The notes beneath the pieces were generated by a model. That model searched no databases and was not told where the DNA came from. It was given only the letters and a program-made list of their open reading frames with translations. Shown here piece after piece: positions 42,884 through 52,750 of a stretch of 55,284 nucleotides of DNA. Every line of letters starts with the position of its first letter. Position 1 is the stretch's first letter. Made by a program: the position numbers and the translations under genes. The DNA comes from Perkinsus marinus ATCC 50983. Taxonomy: Eukaryota; Perkinsozoa; Perkinsida; Perkinsidae. The stretch is taken from contig NW_003212397.1 in the NCBI RefSeq assembly GCF_000006405.1, forward strand, positions 209,539-264,822. The letters are read 5' to 3'.

Positions 42884-42952
42884 TATAGATGGGCAGAATT
42901 ACGTTACGGGCCGTTACGGTTTACTTTTACGGTTACGCTTCAAGCCCCGTAC
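42884..42952 (+). mobile_element. Left 69 bp of the hAT-like MITE, fused to a palindrome island
   Basis: No difference from 32840-32908. It ends abruptly at CCCCGTAC, after which a perfect 13-bp-arm palindrome starts within 4 bp. No matching right end is found in the following kilobases. Confidence 0.85.
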
Positions 42953-44761
42953 TCGTCGGAACGCCTTAGTAAGGCGTTCCGAGTCCAAGTACTCATGTAC
43001 CGAGTTCCGAGTCTCGGAAATTCCATTCCTTCGGAAAATTCGATTTTCCGAGGACTTGTTCCGAGAACTCGGACCGAGTGACTTTCCCCGAATTAAAGTG
43101 CTCAACGACAACACGGGCTCGGTCTCGGTAAAAACTCATAACTCGGAAACCTTCGAATTTAGACCCTCTACTCTGCTCCACTTGAATCACTGCTCGTGGC
43201 AGACTCAATATCCGAGTCAACCACCTCTTCTTGCTCTGCCTTGTGCTCGATGATGAAGTTGCTGATGGCAGCGCATGCGCGAATAACATTCGCTGTCAGA
43301 TGCATACATTCCTCAGAAGTGACTCTAGGGCCTAGAGTCTACGCCGTCTCACGCGGAGATCCTTCAGGCAGCGAAATAATTTCGCTGCCTGATTCAGGCA
43401 GCGAAATCCTTCAGAAGGATTTCGCCGAAATTGGCTCTCAACCATCCTGACAATAGCCATGCCTGAGACAATAAAATTATTGGGAATAGCTTATTGGCAA
43501 TATTGCAATAAGTTATTGCACGTAGCGTATGTGTTTGAGGCTCAAACACAGTGTTTTATGGCTGAGTTTCTGCTATCTTGGCGCACAGTTTTTCCTTGCT
43601 CGGGTCCGGATTTCCGGGGATCCAAAGACCCTGAAAACTTTTCGAACATGGAAATTGGAAAGCAAGGCACGTCTAAAATCGGCCCCCCGGCATTAATCGA
43701 AAATCGGAAAGTCGCTTTCCTCGGAACCGAGTGACACGAATTCCGAGCTCGGGAAAAAACGGAATTTCGAGCGCACTTTAATTCGTAGTTTTTATCCGAG
43801 CTCGGAAAAGCCGCTTTTCCGAGAACGTGGACTCGGAAATCAGGGCACTTAAATCGACTCCTGGGTCTCACGAACGTGAGCATCAGTATCGTTGTCGGCT
43901 TCATGACAACAGAGAGCGCTTACGGTTTCGCCCTGCTTTTTGCGCTTGTCTATTTTGGAACTACACCTTTTAAACCCGACTTAAAAGTGACGGCCCAAGA
44001 CTTGTCTGACAGCACGAAGTTGCAAACTCGCGAAAGCTGTGGCTGAGTGGGTTTGGAGCTGACCTCCTTTACCACTCGAGCACATCGTCTGTTCGATGAG
44101 TTAACCCACTGAGCTGTGGTTTGATGCTAGCCAGCTTCGCTCGGCGAGCATGACAGAGACTCTGTGCGAGAGTCTTCATTCCATTCGGCAGAGCACAGCT
44201 GTGGGAGCCAGTCATATCCTGTCAGTATATGGCCGGTGGTGATGCATCATCGAGGCCGGCTCGATGAGCAGCTTCATCACTGGTCGTGACGCTCACGAAG
44301 AACGGGTCTCAGCCGTGGGCCACGGCCCGTGGCTGGATCAGTGACGATTCGGAGCTTCTTACATGCTTGCAACCGAGGCTGCTGGCCCGGTGCAGCCTTG
44401 TAGGCTGTGGATCGTGGTGGCCACAGCTTCCACACAATGGTGATGGCGGCTGGGAGCACAATGACAGGACTTGGATATCTCACTTGATGATCGCTGGCTG
44501 ACGGTTGGCCGGAGCATTGTCAAGTGAAAGATAGGGCAGGAGAAGAGAAATGTCCCGGGCGGGTTCGGGATGGAGAAAGTCTCGAGAGGCCGAGCCAGCA
44601 AAATGGCGTCTCGAACTTGTTGTTATGACTGAGGCCGAGCGTTTCATCGGCCGTGTGTTCGCGCGCGTATGCACGAATCTCGCTCGCCCATTATTCGTTG
44701 CTTGAAACGGCTCGCAGCCCTCAGGCTGAAATGGCTAAGATAAGAAGCCTTATTACCTATT

Positions 44762-45696
44762 ATGGCTATCCCAAGTGTTGTTGAGTCAACCAGTGCGGGT
44801 GTTACTACTAACATGGTGGAGAACCCGCTGGCTGAGCTCCTTGAAGTCCTCGGTATTGCTGAACCCTCACTACTACTATGGTTATCTGCCGCTGAGTTAG
44901 AGACTGCCATGGAAGGCCAACCTCTTAGTAAGAAGGTCCATCTACGACGTACCTTCTTCATCTATATAGACGCCGAAGGCCCTAACTCTCACGCTGCAAG
45001 CCTCTCTCGAAGGCCAGCAAACACAGTACATCCACAGCAGGTTACATCTTCTGCTCCCACTGTGCAGGTCTACCCTCAAGGAGTGCCCCAGGCCCCTCTC
45101 ATGCAAGGTCAACAACACCCTTGTAACAACGACATTACCAACGTGGCGTCTTGGTGTGATCAATCCCACAACTATGACAAGGAGAAGGCGCTTGATACAA
45201 CAAAGGCCATCAATGCTGTTTCCCATATCAAGTGCCCCGACAACAAACAATACAAGGGGAACTCTGATAACAGGGTATCAACTACTTCTTGAGTCTTGTC
45301 CGCTGTGAAGCGAAGCAAACAGCGCTGGGCCCTCGATTATCGTATATCTATCTATCCAACTGTCTTAGCCAGTCGGTCAAGAGTAACCTACAGATCCACT
45401 TAGAAACTACTATGGACCCCACTCTCTACTTTTACGACTATGTTCTGACACTATCACAAGCACTTGGCTATCTTCAACATAAGTACTCTCTGTCAAATTC
45501 ACATGCGGAAGTCATGAGATACTTCTCTGACGTCAAGATGGACAATGGTGACATCAACGTTTACGATTACCTCGACCGTATCGTGCGAAGGATATCAACG
45601 TGTGGCACAATTATTGTCCCACAAGGATCGGGGAAGAGTCGTTCCCCGACAAGCCGGATCTCGGTGGATTCCGACCGGCTGACAGTCAGGACCTAA
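44762..45696 (+). mobile_element. Retroelement gag-like fossil
   Basis: Two adjacent open readings of 176 and 135 codons. The first is Pro/Gln-rich (QVYPQGVPQAPLMQGQQ). The second has helix-rich sequence of gag capsid type (LTLSQALGYLQHKYSLSNSH, EVMRYFSDVKMDNGDINVYD, YLDRIV). No zinc knuckle, polymerase or LTR is seen nearby, so family assignment is tentative and the element looks incomplete. A broken host gene is the alternative. Confidence 0.3.
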
Positions 45697-46271
45697 TACA
45701 ACCTTCGGCTGTGTTACGACCATTATCAACCTCGCACAATTTCGTCGGGACGCGCGAAGTTGGAGGTACGAATCCGAATTGGGAAGATCATATTCGCAAT
45801 TATAACCCTCGAATTCGTCATAGAACATTCAATTTCGTCGAGTCAACCTTGAGACCTTCGATTTAGTCCCTTTAGGAAAACCGATTCCGTTGTTCGGGAC
45901 TTCAATTCCGTATTACCGGGGCAACTACGCCAGTACTCTCATAATGAGGTCGGTGTGTTGCTAACCGTGTGGCTTCTTCTCAGCCGTTATGAACAGCCAA
46001 GCCCCTGCGACATCCGTCCGTTGAAGAATTAAATACTTCAACAATGTTGAAGTTGAATCACCCGAATGTTGAATCAACATCCCTGCATTGTTGATAATAA
46101 TAGCTCTAATATGGCACGCAAGTGCCTCAGAGGCACTGCCTCAACTAAAAGTGGATATTTCACGTGAAGGGTGTCCTGGATCGAGACCCTTGGTTTTGCA
46201 TAGTGATACTTGTGCAAAAGCGAACCCCCGGGTATCGTTGAATCGTCAATGCCGACTAGTGAGAGCTTCTC

Positions 46272-46368
46272 ATTGCACGCTGTCAAAGTAAACGATTGGA
46301 TGCAATTGGTAGTAACCATTTGGTATAATGGCATTCTGCCAATCGTTACTATGAATTGCATCCCACCG
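46272..46368. repeat. Hairpin with 19-bp arms
   Basis: GGATGCAATTGGTAGTAAC and, downstream, the inverted copy with two mismatches. A second inverted pair (TTGGTATAATGGC region) is nested inside. Confidence 0.7.
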
Positions 46369-46800
46369 CATTGCGAGACAATGGTGGTTTACTAGAGGAT
46401 GGAGACTCTCAATTCAACTGAAATCTTGGAAACTAGATTGAAGTTCACTTGGTGCACCGACAGATCGGTCAGACACCAGCTTAGCGAAGCAGCCATAGCG
46501 AACAGTTATCATTGATACGCCCAGAAGTTTTAGTAGTTTCTGGTATTCGTACATTCTGCCTTGTAGAATCTGCGATATTGTAAGGGTGCTACCGATACGC
46601 AGCTACTCTATCCGCCGACCATCGGCGGCGGATGACACAAGTTTGTTCGTGACCACGTCGGCGATCCTAGACTTGTGACTGAATTCGATTACTCCCGGTG
46701 ACGGTAACGTACCATTGGTAAGCGACTAATGAATCCACGATCATTATTGAGACCCGATTCCCCCGAGACCCGAGGCTTCTGGTCGGTGACCAGAAGCCCT

Positions 46801-47098
46801 ATCATCGCCTTGACTCAACAATGAGTGGGTGATGTTCACTTGTATTGGCAGCCAGTACATATCGGTCGGAAGTACTCAGCTCCCTGTGCGACAACACAAT
46901 CCAAAGTTGCGTCCTTTGAGTCGGTATTAGCAGGAGTTACTCCCCAAATAACAGGACGCTTTTTTCCTCGTTTAGAGAAAAGGAAAGCGTGAGCACCAAT
47001 CTCGAGTACCGACTAACACAATTTAACTGGTCGGTTAACATCCATGCGAGATAGTTAAACAGGACATCGATCAAAATTGGGGTTCGGGACATGCAGGT
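46801..47098. other. Intergenic, nothing recognised
   Basis: Separates palindrome island 2 from the 4-TM gene cluster; no ORF of note. Confidence 0.5.
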
Positions 47099-47605
47099 TC
47101 AATTCACAGTGGAACCGTAACTCAATGGTCGACTTTCTGCCATTCCCTCGACTTCAGCGTCGCTTAACGAGCCCCTCGGCTTCAGCTCATCCGCCTGACT
47201 GACTAATAGCGTTCCTAAAACCGCAACTAGAGTTCCCCCACACGCCAAGATGGGGGGAGCATAGTACTGCGTCTTCGCTACTACTGCGTGAACTATGAAA
47301 AGAGGGCCAGACGCCAAGGCTTCAAGTAGTACGATTACACAGAGAGCTATCACGAGGAATAGGGACGGTTGGTCAACGTAGAGAAAATGAACCAGACAAG
47401 AGACGGACATTATTTGTGCAACAATCACGCCCGTGACAATATATCGGAATCTGCAGTCGAATGTTGACAGACTAGGACAAAGGATATTCGTATGCTCGTG
47501 GGTGAAGTCGCATAGGGCAGCAGTAATAGCAAGGGCGGTGGCGAGACAGAGGTAGAAGAGGCCGAGCCGGAGACGAGCCGAATGGGGCTGCGTCGTGCTA
47601 GACAT
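47099..47605 (-). CDS. Four-TM membrane protein A
   Basis: Intronless, 168 aa from the second Met (MSSTTQPHSARL); an in-frame Met lies 7 codons upstream at 47626. Hydrophobic segments: LGLFYLCLATALAITAALC, IVTGVIVAQIMSVSCLVHFL, LFLVIALCVIVLLEALASGP and ILACGGTLVAVLGTLLVSQ. The tail is short and acidic. No family name assigned. It heads a run of three small membrane-protein genes on the minus strand with the same four-helix layout. Confidence 0.65.
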   Translation of the reverse strand: MSSTTQPHSARLRLGLFYLCLATALAITAALCDFTHEHTNILCPSLSTFDCRFRYIVTGVIVAQIMSVSCLVHFLYVDQPSLFLVIALCVIVLLEALASGPLFIVHAVVAKTQYYAPPILACGGTLVAVLGTLLVSQADELKPRGSLSDAEVEGMAESRPLSYGSTVN

Positions 47606-47867
47606 AGGCACAAAGGGAGAAGCCAACCCTGCCTGTTACAGAGTAGCACTAGTATTGATGTAGACCTGTTCTGTGCTGTTGCTGCACAAGGCGTGAACAC
47701 TATCGCACTGATAAATGATACGTTGGTCATCATCCACGTCTACAACTCTAGACATGGTAGCCACTGCCACCCTGCTATTCAACTCAAACCATTCGCTACT
47801 CCAACAATCTATCACAACAAAAGAGCACGTCCATGACATGAGTATGCTTGCATTCATACGTTGGCGT

Positions 47868-48389
47868 CTATGCGCTTGCGTAGACTACGCCTTGTGGATT
47901 TAACTGAGTCGTCTCCATGTCCTTCAATGACTGTCTCATCTCTGGCGCCAGCACGAACAGCAAAGCGCTGGTGATGACGAAGCCATGACCTATACACCCC
48001 AAAATCTTCGCCCATATAACTTCGTTAATGAAGCATCCACCGGGCATGAGGACGATGCCCAGGATTCCACCCACAGCGAAGCCTATCATACCGACGCTGC
48101 ACAAGGCAACGAAGATGCGAGACACGCCCCTTCTGCGTTGAATGCGTACGATGAAAAGGGCAATAGTGGCTATGATCATGACGAGCTGTAAGCCGTTCAT
48201 GAAGCTCTGAAAGCCGGCAGCATTGCACTGTAAGTTGTCTATTGGCAGATCCTGCTGGGATCGCTTGACCAGCTCGAGGCCTAGCTGGACCCGATAAGCG
48301 GCATTAGCAACCCCGGAGAGGACCTCGCCGAGGACGCCAACAGCTACGCCGACTTTGAAGTGTGTGGAGTATTTCGACAAGGACTTCAT
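47868..48389 (-). CDS. Four-TM membrane protein B
   Basis: Intronless, 173 aa. It starts MKSLSKYSTHFKVGVAVGVL, very like protein C (MRGLEDYSTSFKLGMGLSIL), with four hydrophobic segments. The last is followed by VLAPEMRQSLKD, against IVAPEAKVFNTK in protein C. The pair is therefore a tandem duplication. Function unknown; an organism-specific family is likely. Confidence 0.7.
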   Translation of the reverse strand: MKSLSKYSTHFKVGVAVGVLGEVLSGVANAAYRVQLGLELVKRSQQDLPIDNLQCNAAGFQSFMNGLQLVMIIATIALFIVRIQRRRGVSRIFVALCSVGMIGFAVGGILGIVLMPGGCFINEVIWAKILGCIGHGFVITSALLFVLAPEMRQSLKDMETTQLNPQGVVYASA

Positions 48390-48624
48390 TGCTTGTCGAA
48401 GAGGCCTGGTGAAAGATAACTGAGCAAACGAAAGCCATGAACTTTTGTTATACGATTAGTTACGATCTCGCTGAGCAAAACTCATGGATCCGAATGAAGG
48501 AGATGAGAAGGGTAGAGCTAATCACACCTCCGAATTGACATCGCAACATAATAGCGGTCACAAAGAACATACGTTTAACAAGACGAGCCAGGAGGCCAGT
48601 GAACAAAGAATAGCAACAAGGATG

Positions 48625-49071
48625 TCACACATCATTAGCAGTCAACCCAACCCTGACTTCATCTCCGTCTAGGTCAGTCTTGGTGTTGAATACTTTGGCT
48701 TCTGGTGCCACTATGAGGAAGATGGACCCGATTACGAGTAGAACGGAACCAGACGGGCCCACTACGGGGGTCCACGTGGGTATGCCTGTGTGACTGTACT
48801 TGAGATGAAGGCGAATCACTTGGATGATGTTGAGAAGGGCCGGGATAGCGATAGCAATGCAGATGGCGATGACGAGCTTATTGGGAATGTCTCGGCGACC
48901 CTCAACTTGCACAATAATGAGAGCAAGAGCAAGGGCAATGAATACAACGTCAATAGCCATGAAAATGTGCTGCGGTGTAGAGATAGCTGCCGACCATTGA
49001 AGAGCAAGGCCCAAGATGGAAAGGCCCATGCCCAGCTTGAATGAGGTCGAGTAGTCCTCTAATCCACGCAT
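48625..49071 (-). CDS. Four-TM membrane protein C
   Basis: Intronless, 148 aa from MRGLEDYSTSF, chosen by alignment to protein B; the frame is open 27 codons further to 49152, but that stretch overlaps the promoter-like motif. Helices: LGLALQWSAAI, MAIDVVFIALALALIIVQV, LVIAICIAIAIPALLNIIQV and SGSVLLVIGSIFLIVAP. Divergent from the MORN gene with only 152 bp between start codons. Confidence 0.7.
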   Translation of the reverse strand: MRGLEDYSTSFKLGMGLSILGLALQWSAAISTPQHIFMAIDVVFIALALALIIVQVEGRRDIPNKLVIAICIAIAIPALLNIIQVIRLHLKYSHTGIPTWTPVVGPSGSVLLVIGSIFLIVAPEAKVFNTKTDLDGDEVRVGLTANDV

Positions 49072-49141
49072 GGGGATGCTGCTCAAGAGACGATGGTAGC
49101 GACCGACGTGCTGCCGTCTTAGGTGCCATCTTGCGCACTTA

Positions 49142-49154
49142 TATTTCCTCAACG
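49142..49154 (+). promoter_or_regulatory. Short form of the recurrent promoter-like motif
   Basis: TATTTCCTCAACG, 69 bp before the MORN-gene ATG and in the same orientation, inside the 152-bp divergent intergenic region. Confidence 0.4.
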
Positions 49155-49223
49155 TTGCGTTTCCACACGAGTCTATCGTTGTCTCATCAAGCAGGGTATT
49201 GTTATCTGCCGGGTTAGCATCGA

Positions 49224-51294
49224 ATGCAGCAGCTTATGGCGGATTGTGGTAACGCGTATAATGGTGGGATAAAGGATGGCCTTTTCCACGGCAAAGGTAC
49301 TGCGATAGTCTCAAAACGCCCAATGTTAGCTTCGCTGTAGGCACGCTAATATATCAGGGAAATGAGAAGTACGAGGGTGATTGGGTATACGGCAAACGTG
49401 AAGGGCATGGACGTTTCACGTAGGAATACTTTATGAGCAGACCGTCGTATACCGGACTGAGGTCAGGTACAGTGATGGTGCTGTGTACGATGGCCAGTGG
49501 GTTGATGACCACATACAGGGTTACGGGGTAAGGGGAGGTGACGAAACAGATAGGGAAGGCATTTTGGGGGCCTCAGGTTAGCCATTTCGCCTCTGGGAAT
49601 ACCTATGAAGGGAACTGGGAGAATGGCCGTATCAATGGTACTGGCAAACTGAAATACAACAATGGCGATGTGTATGAAGGAGAATGGCATGTAATAGCTT
49701 CAACATCTAGTGTGGTATAACTGTTTGCGTGCCATCCTCTCGCTGGGTTGGTATCCGGTTCGATCCTATCATATGGTTGATATTCTGTTTTTAGGACGGC
49801 AAGATGCACGGTCACGGCGTCTATCGCTATGCCGAGGGAGATGTGTAATACAACTGGGCTAAGCTTACTACTAGTCAGAAGCCTTCGCTGTAGGTATGAT
49901 GGTGAATGGCGAGAGGATAAGAGACATGGCAGGGGCACTGTCACGTATGTATCTGCTAAGGGACAGGTAAGGAAAGTGACATGCAAGGTCTGCTGGAGAT
50001 GTGGCGCATCAGATTGTCGAGAAGTACGAGGGTGATTGGGTAAATGGAAAAATGCATGGTCAAGGCACCTACCAAGTAATAGAAGTCTACCACATAGTCT
50101 TCGGAATTTTTGATCGATTTTAGTATGCTGATGGCGGCATTTACAAGGGGGAGTGGGCGGATGGTAAAATGTGTGGCAAGGGTGTGTACACTTTCCCCAA
50201 CGGCAATCGTTATGAAGGTAATACTGCGATATTTGTGCAAGAGCTTACTCACTCCACTTGTGTGGAAATCTTGTCGTACTCGACCGTTTGAGTTCATGTG
50301 ATCACTACTGTGCATCTTGAGGCCACTATTGCCCTCCCCGACGGGAATACCAACAAAGGTCGTATCGTGATTCGTGTAGGTGATTGGGTTGATGATCTCA
50401 AAGAGGGTTACGGTGTACTCACTTACACCAATGGGGAGCGGTACGAAGGTCAGTGGAAGCAGGATAAGGTACTTTATACATTTACCAGTTACCGCAGTAT
50501 TTTCCCCTCAGGTGCACGGCAAGGGCACTCTAGTGTACACTTATGGTGACAAGTACGTTGGTGAGTGGATGGATGCTAAGAAACATGGCGAGGGCGAGCT
50601 CATATACTCTAATGGCGACAAGTAAGGCCTAAATTCAACGCTGTGTCGGGACTAAGGTTCAGGTTCAAGGGCCAATGGGTAGATGATCGAGCATGCGGTT
50701 ATGGAGTTTTTGTGTACGCCAATGGCAATAAATACGAAGGGCAATGGCAGGACGATAAGAGACATGGTAGTTGTACGCTCAGTTTGATATTGGTTTTGAG
50801 TGGCACCTGCGTGGAACTACTATATAGTAGATCGGAGGTTGTTGCTGAGTGACAGCGTTCATATCGTCTCTTCGCTCTTTGATGACAACACTATGTTGCA
50901 TAATACTCAACGCTATCGATACCAACACTGAGGAGCAATGGGAATCCAAAGCGCTTTCTACTATCTCTCATTTACTCAGCCTTTATGACTGTGTGAGGAT
51001 GTCCACAGTTGGAGAATGAGTTTTCGGTCTCAGGTCGCGGTCTGTTCACTTGTGCTGAAGACGGTAGTAGCTACGAAGGTGACTTTGCCTTCGGTCGGAG
51101 AGAGGGAAGGTAATAGAAGCTCTTTCGCAGACTCGGGCTGGTGCAGATTTTGCATCTTTCAGGGGTATCTTGCAGTTCGACAGCGGCCATGTGTTATCGG
51201 GGATCTGGAGGTAATATGCGGCGAATCAGCGGACTCTCGTTTATTCCGTACATCATATTTTTTTCCATGCAGTAGAAATAAGCATCAGAATTAA
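49224..51294 (+). CDS. MORN-repeat protein, 353 aa
   Basis: Fourteen exons: 49224-49296, 49341-49419, 49467-49527, 49577-49690, 49795-49844, 49894-49966, 50013-50075, 50124-50217, 50380-50468, 50512-50621, 50657-50766, 51034-51109, 51163-51210 and 51273-51294. Sum 1062 nt with every phase consistent. The protein is almost entirely MORN units of about 23 residues, for example [97 protein letters not shown] and [16 protein letters not shown] arrays bind membranes or act as protein scaffolds in alveolate cytoskeletal and budding structures. No kinase (PIP5K) or SET domain follows. Exon 11's acceptor and the last tiny exon are the least certain parts. Confidence 0.9.
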
Positions 51295-52072
51295 ATAGTG
51301 AATGTTCAGAGTGTCATTATCCCGTGGATGAATTTCAATGATAAGTGGAATGCGTCGGTTCCCGGAATAATGATAGTAGTGGAGAACTCTACACAAGAGC
51401 TCAGAGATACTTTCAAATGGAGTTTCAGTGGTCTCGAGAAACGTAGAAGTGCAGTTAGGAAGGAGTGGACCCATTAGAAGGGGTAATCGGTGTATTTCAG
51501 GCACGGCGAGTTAACCCAAGTTACTGATTTCGAGTTTGCGGAGAGCTCACCATGGAGGAATCCCGATCTTTAAGATGTTCTAGGAGTATCTCTCAAGTTC
51601 ATCACCCTTAGCAGCACCACTAGCGTCTCTGTTGAGAATCTTGTGTATGCGTGCTGATTATCAACGGTGATGATGCTGTTCCTGTAATCTTACGATTGAT
51701 GAGCTCGCGCTAGTGTGTATTGATATTAGCTGTTGAGCGATGAGTTTTTAATGGAAAGGGGAAAGTGTCACTGGAGGGTTCAACAAGGGGCTTCATTGAC
51801 CATTGGGATGGACGTGTGGGATCCTGAGAATACCATTCTGTGGGTGACATGGTCTCGTGTCTCGTATATCACATGTTTTGGATCGGCATGAAGGTTTGCG
51901 GAAGCACATCGTTATGTTCTAGAGTCCAGTGTATTCATCTTGAATCGGTTTGACTTTGCTTTTCTGCTATTCAATCGTTGGATTAAGGGAATGCAGATTC
52001 TCCAGAATGCACTGATGATGGATCTAGATTTAGCGGTAGGATCTTGGCGAATGTGCCATCGGAGTCGTAGTT
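51295..52072. other. Intergenic, nothing recognised
   Basis: Short ORFs only. AT-rich, no repeats of the families described. Confidence 0.5.
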
Positions 52073-52310
52073 CTATCGCCCGCCCATCAATACGTGGTAA
52101 ATCATCATGATCAATATCACTGATGACGCTATTATAAGTAGATAGAGGAGCCAATCCACCTTTTTTTCCACGATCAGAAACGTAGCGAGTCTAACGAGTA
52201 TCGTTAGACGCGTACTGTACTCATCGATGGCTGCACGCATGCGCATGGCAAATGCTGCACCACTTATGCTAGCCCAAAGACTGTCTTTAAGACACACAGT
52301 GCTACGCAGG
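52073..52310 (-). CDS. Possible tail-anchored membrane protein, last exon
   Basis: A minus-strand exon starting after a GCGTAG acceptor near 52310 reads CLKDSLWASISGAAFAMRMR, a helix, then EKKVDWLLYLLIIASSVILI and MMIYHVLMGGR with a stop. A basic helix followed by one terminal membrane segment and a very short tail recalls tail-anchored vesicle proteins. Upstream exons were not identified, so this is partial and unsure. Confidence 0.25.
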
Positions 52311-52750
52311 TACAAAGAGAAGGTACACTGGTACACCTCATCGCAGCAGTACAACAGTGGTATAGCTAGTACTGTCTACAGATCGATCGAACAGATGATA
52401 TATAGTTTATCCGATCACAATAGCAATGTTTTTGCTGAGTTCCGATGAACTGCAGCGAAGGTTGTTCACTACTGAGCTTTGTGTGTGGAGACATTTACAG
52501 GAATACCTGTGTGTGACAGGAGTCCGAGACCATTTCGGACATCGGGCACGCATAGGTTTTTGATACGAAATCTTCATGTCGATCTCGCCCCGCACTATTG
52601 CTCGTTATGGATTTCAGTTTATGATTGACAATGATCGTTGATCACCATTGGAGAGAAGGAACAATTGAATTGAAGATTAATGGCTATTCGTTACTCAACT
52701 GCAGTATCAGAACCGAGGCATTCCCGCTGCGAGAGAATACTACAGTTGAC

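Larger units (their letters stand above)
42956..46800. repeat. Palindrome-rich island 2
   Basis: Perfect palindromes, mostly odd: 42956-42982 (arms 13), 43005-43019, 43321-43339, 43364-43392 (arms 14), 43401-43425 (arms 12), 43530-43550 (arms 10), 44312-44326 overlapping 44319-44333, 46035-46053, 46066-46080 and 46121-46137 overlapping 46130-46142. With 3-nt loops: 43031-43051, 43801-43823 and 46776-46800 (arms 11). On a larger scale 43040-43100 and 43735-43850 share inverted blocks (CGAATTAAAGTGC), suggesting an outer inverted repeat. Confidence 0.85.

Noticed and set aside
43990-44115. tRNA-like AGCTCAGTGGGTTAA box (minus strand)
   Set aside because: It is one arm of an inverted repeat in palindrome island 2, and no B box or cloverleaf follows.
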